11,833 bases of DNA from Thermoleophilaceae bacterium (GTDB lineage Bacteria; Actinomycetota; Thermoleophilia; Solirubrobacterales; Thermoleophilaceae), in the NCBI GenBank assembly GCA_013812005.1, contig JACCUE010000142.1:1-11833 (forward strand). The letters are read 5' to 3'. Under the pieces are notes generated by a model that was not told the origin of the DNA, did no database searches, and saw only the letters and a list, made by a program, of their open reading frames with translations. The position numbers were made by a program, and so were the translations under genes. Positions 11,746 through 11,833 of this stretch are shown here, piece after piece; within the stretch, counting starts at the first letter, position 1; each line of letters begins with the position of its first letter.

Positions 11746-11833
11746 CTAGGGCTCGGGCGGCGGCTCGGGCGGTGGCCCGTCGCCGGCGCCGAGCTGGTCC
11801 GGCATGCGCGCGCCGGAGAGCCGGGTCTCGGTG
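11746..11833 (-). CDS. C-terminal end of an unidentified gene upstream of ffh
   Basis: A minus-strand frame open from the window edge gives 28 codons, ending in LGAGDGPPPEPPPEP and a TAG at 11748-11746, 19 bases before the ffh ATG. Nearly every codon of this frame ends in G or C, more so than the other two frames, which fits coding in this genome. The Pro-Glu repeat (PPPEPPPEP) looks like a disordered tail. There is too little to identify the protein. Confidence 0.4.
   Translation of the reverse strand, partial: TETRLSGARMPDQLGAGDGPPPEPPPEP

Overview
The window is very GC-rich chromosomal DNA from a high-GC Gram-positive bacterium. The gene order on the minus strand (ffh, rpsP, khpA, rimM, trmD, rplS, lepB, rnhB, comM, dprA) is the conserved SRP/ribosome-maturation block of Actinobacteria. 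The protein sequences, with acidic tails on S16 and L19 and an SIGPYVLAGGE variant of TrmD, make me favour the class Thermoleophilia (Solirubrobacter/Conexibacter/Gaiella relatives). That placement is inference from memory of family sequences, not a computed result.

Layout from right to left, which is the direction of transcription. (1) 11833-9819: the tail of an unidentified gene, then ffh (SRP GTPase) and rpsP (S16). (2) 9797-8401: khpA (KH RNA-binding protein), rimM (16S maturation factor) and trmD (tRNA m1G37 methyltransferase), tightly packed, with a 4-base overlap between rimM and trmD. (3) 8281-6143: rplS (L19) after a structured leader of about 120 bases, then lepB (signal peptidase I) and rnhB (RNase HII). 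(4) 5735-6130: yraN, the only gene on the plus strand, converging on rnhB and diverging from comM. (5) 5597-2104: comM (YifB-type AAA+ protein), dprA (overlapping comM by 4 bases) and thiD (HMP/HMP-P kinase). (6) 2045-1: an 83-residue protein ending in Gly-Gly, a 224-residue membrane-anchored protein of unknown function, and the first two thirds of ilvD, which overlaps the preceding stop codon as GTGA.

The genes cover three themes: protein export and translation (ffh, lepB, rpsP, rplS, rimM, trmD, khpA), DNA processing and transformation (rnhB, yraN, comM, dprA), and vitamin or branched-chain amino acid synthesis (thiD, ilvD). Coding is nearly continuous: the longest gene-free stretches are 119 bases (before rplS) and 137 bases (between comM and yraN). 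I found no mobile elements, RNA genes or CRISPR arrays.

Most of the window is ordinary housekeeping DNA. The points most worth a second look are the small diglycine-ended protein with a beta-grasp-like strand/helix pattern and its membrane-anchored partner upstream of ilvD; the long acidic low-complexity tails on two ribosomal proteins of one operon, both growing by in-frame DNA repeats; the lone inversion of yraN, with a leaderless-type promoter and a tandem 10-mer in the divergent region; and several residue-level oddities in TrmD, LepB and RnhB.
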